This document shows, in pieces, positions 4,075 through 5,572 of a stretch of DNA of 5,572 nt (positions are counted from its first letter, which is position 1; the number at the start of each line of letters is the position of its first letter). Below the pieces are notes generated by a model. That model saw only the letters and a list, made by a program, of their open reading frames with translations, was not told the origin of the DNA and made no database searches. Source of the DNA: Desulfohalobiaceae bacterium. GTDB taxonomy: Bacteria > Desulfobacterota > Desulfovibrionia > Desulfovibrionales > Desulfothermaceae. Location of the stretch: the NCBI GenBank assembly GCA_021737115.1, contig JAIPER010000265.1, forward strand, positions 1 to 5,572. Direction: 5' to 3'. The position numbers and the translations under genes were made by a program.

Positions 4075-4908
4075 ATGCAACCAATTGAACAAAATATTCT
4101 GGAATTGCTGGAAGCGGGCGAAGGCCTCGTCCTGGCCACGATTTCCAGCCACGCAGGATCCACCCCCAGGACTTCCGGGACCAGGATGGTGATCAGAGCC
4201 GACGGCTCCATCATCGGGACCATCGGGGGCGGGCTGGTTGAAGCCAAGACGATCCAGGCCGCAAAGGAGATCTTTTCAACCGGGCACACACGCGAATTGG
4301 ACTTCGACCTCTCCAGAAGAGATGTGGCCCAGGGGATGGATCTTATCTGCGGAGGCAAGACCAGTATCCGCCTGGAGTACATCTCCCCGAGCAAGAACTC
4401 TAGAGGGAGGTTCAGGGAAGAATCAGAGAAATTGCGAGCCTCGGGCAAAACCCTCTACCTGTTCGGCGCCGGGCATGTAGCCCAGCAGACCGCTGTCCTG
4501 GCCAATATGGTCGACTTCAGGGTACACGTCCTCGACGACCGCGAGGAATTCGCCAACAGAGAGCGTTTTCCCGAAGCCGAAGAGGTCAGGGTGCTCGACT
4601 CCTTCACCTCGGCCCTGGACAGTCTGGCCATCGATGCAAACAGCTTTCTGCTCATCCTGACCCGCGGGCACAGCTTTGACCGGACCGTACTGGCCCAGGC
4701 CCTGTCCACCCCGGCCGGCTACATCGGCATGATCGGCAGTAAAAACAAGAGAAACACCATTTACTCCTCCTTGCTGGAAGATGGGTTCACCCAGGCGGAT
4801 CTGGCCCGGGTCTTCTGTCCGGTAGGATTGGAAATCGGGGCGGAGACCCCGGCTGAAATCGGCCTTAGTATCGTTGCTCAGTTGGTGGCTGTGCGGGCGG
4901 GTGCGTGA
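4075..4908 (+). CDS. xdhC: XdhC-family molybdenum cofactor chaperone/maturation factor
   Basis: Seen: 277 residues in the two-domain XdhC layout. N-terminal domain: LATISSHAGSTPRTSGTRMVI (20-40), GTIGGGLVE (48-56) and MDLICGG with C92 (88-94). C-terminal Rossmann domain: LYLFGAGHVAQ (127-137), LDD (153-155), LTRGHSFD (195-202), GYIGMIGSKNKR (215-226) and a closing VGLEIGAETPAEIGLSIVAQL. Known role: XdhC binds molybdenum cofactor, promotes exchange of an oxo for a sulfido ligand with a cysteine desulfurase, and delivers cofactor to xanthine-dehydrogenase-type enzymes in the cytoplasm. Start choice: the frame is open to ATG 3973, but the 34 extra codons are repeat copy 2 plus a hairpin, so ATG 4075 (QPIEQNILELLEAGE) is preferred. 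It has no SD. A weak CTGACA (4042-4047), 17 nt, TAGAAA (4065-4070) could start transcription almost on the ATG. The 3' end overlaps the convergent radical-SAM gene by 31 bp. Confidence 0.93.
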   Translation: MQPIEQNILELLEAGEGLVLATISSHAGSTPRTSGTRMVIRADGSIIGTIGGGLVEAKTIQAAKEIFSTGHTRELDFDLSRRDVAQGMDLICGGKTSIRLEYISPSKNSRGRFREESEKLRASGKTLYLFGAGHVAQQTAVLANMVDFRVHVLDDREEFANRERFPEAEEVRVLDSFTSALDSLAIDANSFLLILTRGHSFDRTVLAQALSTPAGYIGMIGSKNKRNTIYSSLLEDGFTQADLARVFCPVGLEIGAETPAEIGLSIVAQLVAVRAGA

Positions 4909-5572
4909 TCTTTTGCTCCGGCCTTGCCTAAGGAATAAACCTTTCGGCCCAGCCTCAGCAGCGGGTGCACGTTTCTGACGATATTGAAACGGATCATGGC
5001 CTGAAACACCGGCTTTATCTGAAGAAGACGAAGCAGCATGACGGCCGGACCGGAGAATCCGTTTTTGGCCAGGGCCCGGTTAAACAGTGCAACCACAAAG
5101 GCTTCATTGTCGACATCATTCTCGCGGCTGCGGATGGTATTTCGCGCTGCCAGGACGCGTTGTATGTAGTCGTCCGATATCAATCCATCTCTTTTGGCCA
5201 TGGCATACAGCTGTGATCCCGGGAAGAACATCAGCTTGTGGTCATGCATGCGTATGGGCTGATCCAGGTTTGAGATCCCTTTGACCTGCTTGATGATGCT
5301 CCAGAGAAACTGCACCGATTCGTACTTATCAGAGAGCTTTTCATAAGGATTGTCTGAAATGATGTCCAGCATGACCGGAATGTCATGTTCGGCCAACAGC
5401 CTCAATTTGCTGATGAAGAGCTGGGGGTCGAACGGTCTGTGGAAAATCGACCCGCAGATTCTCGGGCTGGCCGACTGCAGTCCAATTTTCAAATAGCGCA
5501 GTTGCACTTTGCTCTCTTTGAGAAGACGCACCTTTGCTTCGGTCACATGGGCAACACTCGTCTGGAGATAGA
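4878..5572 (-). CDS. Radical-SAM protein (B12-binding-domain type), C-terminal part; 5' end beyond window
   Basis: Seen: the minus frame is open from the right edge to TGA at 4880-4878, 230 codons. The first complete codons read YLQTSVAHVTEAK, so the protein starts outside; the GTG at 5546 is internal. Near the beginning, YLKIGLQSASPRI followed by HRPFD corresponds to the GxQSGSxxxL...R segment of the radical-SAM barrel. Next come IPVMLDIISDNPYE and LMFFPGSQLYAMAKRDGLISDD, typical of the barrel end and C-terminus of B12-binding-domain radical-SAM proteins. The CxxxCxxC cluster motif would lie upstream and is not visible. A basic C-terminal tail follows. Known: such enzymes use a 4Fe-4S cluster and SAM, often with cobalamin, for methylations or rearrangements; the substrate is unknown. 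It converges on xdhC and nothing links it functionally to the molybdenum genes. Confidence 0.82.
   Translation of the reverse strand, partial: YLQTSVAHVTEAKVRLLKESKVQLRYLKIGLQSASPRICGSIFHRPFDPQLFISKLRLLAEHDIPVMLDIISDNPYEKLSDKYESVQFLWSIIKQVKGISNLDQPIRMHDHKLMFFPGSQLYAMAKRDGLISDDYIQRVLAARNTIRSRENDVDNEAFVVALFNRALAKNGFSGPAVMLLRLLQIKPVFQAMIRFNIVRNVHPLLRLGRKVYSLGKAGAKDHAPARTATN

Noticed and set aside
1561..5572. tRNA, rRNA or selenocysteine signals (SECIS)
   Set aside because: I saw no cloverleaf-like arms, no rRNA motifs and no in-frame TGA in the recognised genes that would call for selenocysteine.

Overview
The window reads as part of a molybdenum-hydroxylase regulation and maturation locus from an anaerobic or facultative proteobacterium. 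Desulfobacterota (former Deltaproteobacteria) is my best guess. That rests on gene content (xanthine-dehydrogenase-type FAD subunit, IclR regulator, MobA, MoeA-like protein with a C-terminal cysteine motif, XdhC), on a B12-type radical-SAM gene next door, and on abundant REP-like hairpin repeats between genes. The taxonomic call is an inference.

Layout, left to right. (1) The 5' three quarters of a molybdopterin dehydrogenase FAD-binding subunit runs leftward out of the window (minus, 636 to 1). (2) A 150-bp AT-rich divergent regulatory region follows. It has a near-consensus promoter for the FAD-subunit operon and a 9-bp inverted repeat whose arms carry an outward-facing TTGACA on each side. 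(3) An IclR-family regulator (plus, 787-1563) ends near a GC-rich hairpin. (4) mobA (plus, 1718-2350) follows. (5) A 465-bp gene-free stretch holds copy 1 of a ~132-bp repeat, a ~90-bp long imperfect hairpin with 12-bp terminal inverted repeats, and three smaller hairpins. (6) A MoeA-like molybdopterin-binding protein with a C-x2-C-x2-C-x4-C tail (plus, 2816-3835) comes next. (7) A second spacer holds three tandem heptamers, copy 2 of the ~132-bp repeat and an 8-bp-stem hairpin. (8) xdhC (plus, best start 4075, to 4908) follows. (9) The C-terminal part of a radical-SAM protein converges on xdhC from the right (minus, 5572 to 4878) and overlaps its 3' end by 31 bp.

How the genes fit together: the leftward operon probably encodes a three-subunit molybdenum hydroxylase, of which only the FAD subunit is visible. 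The divergent IclR protein is the obvious candidate for its ligand-responsive regulator. The rightward genes would handle the cofactor: MobA attaches a nucleotide to Mo-molybdopterin, the MoeA-like protein binds molybdopterin, and XdhC chaperones or sulfurates the cofactor for insertion. The substrate of the hydroxylase cannot be read from this window.

No wholly new enzyme system is evident. The most unusual material is the repeat architecture. Two ~93% identical ~132-bp elements bracket the MoeA-like gene. One supplies the mobA stop codon and the other a misleading upstream ATG for xdhC. Each is built from two facing hairpin units that differ by compensatory base changes.
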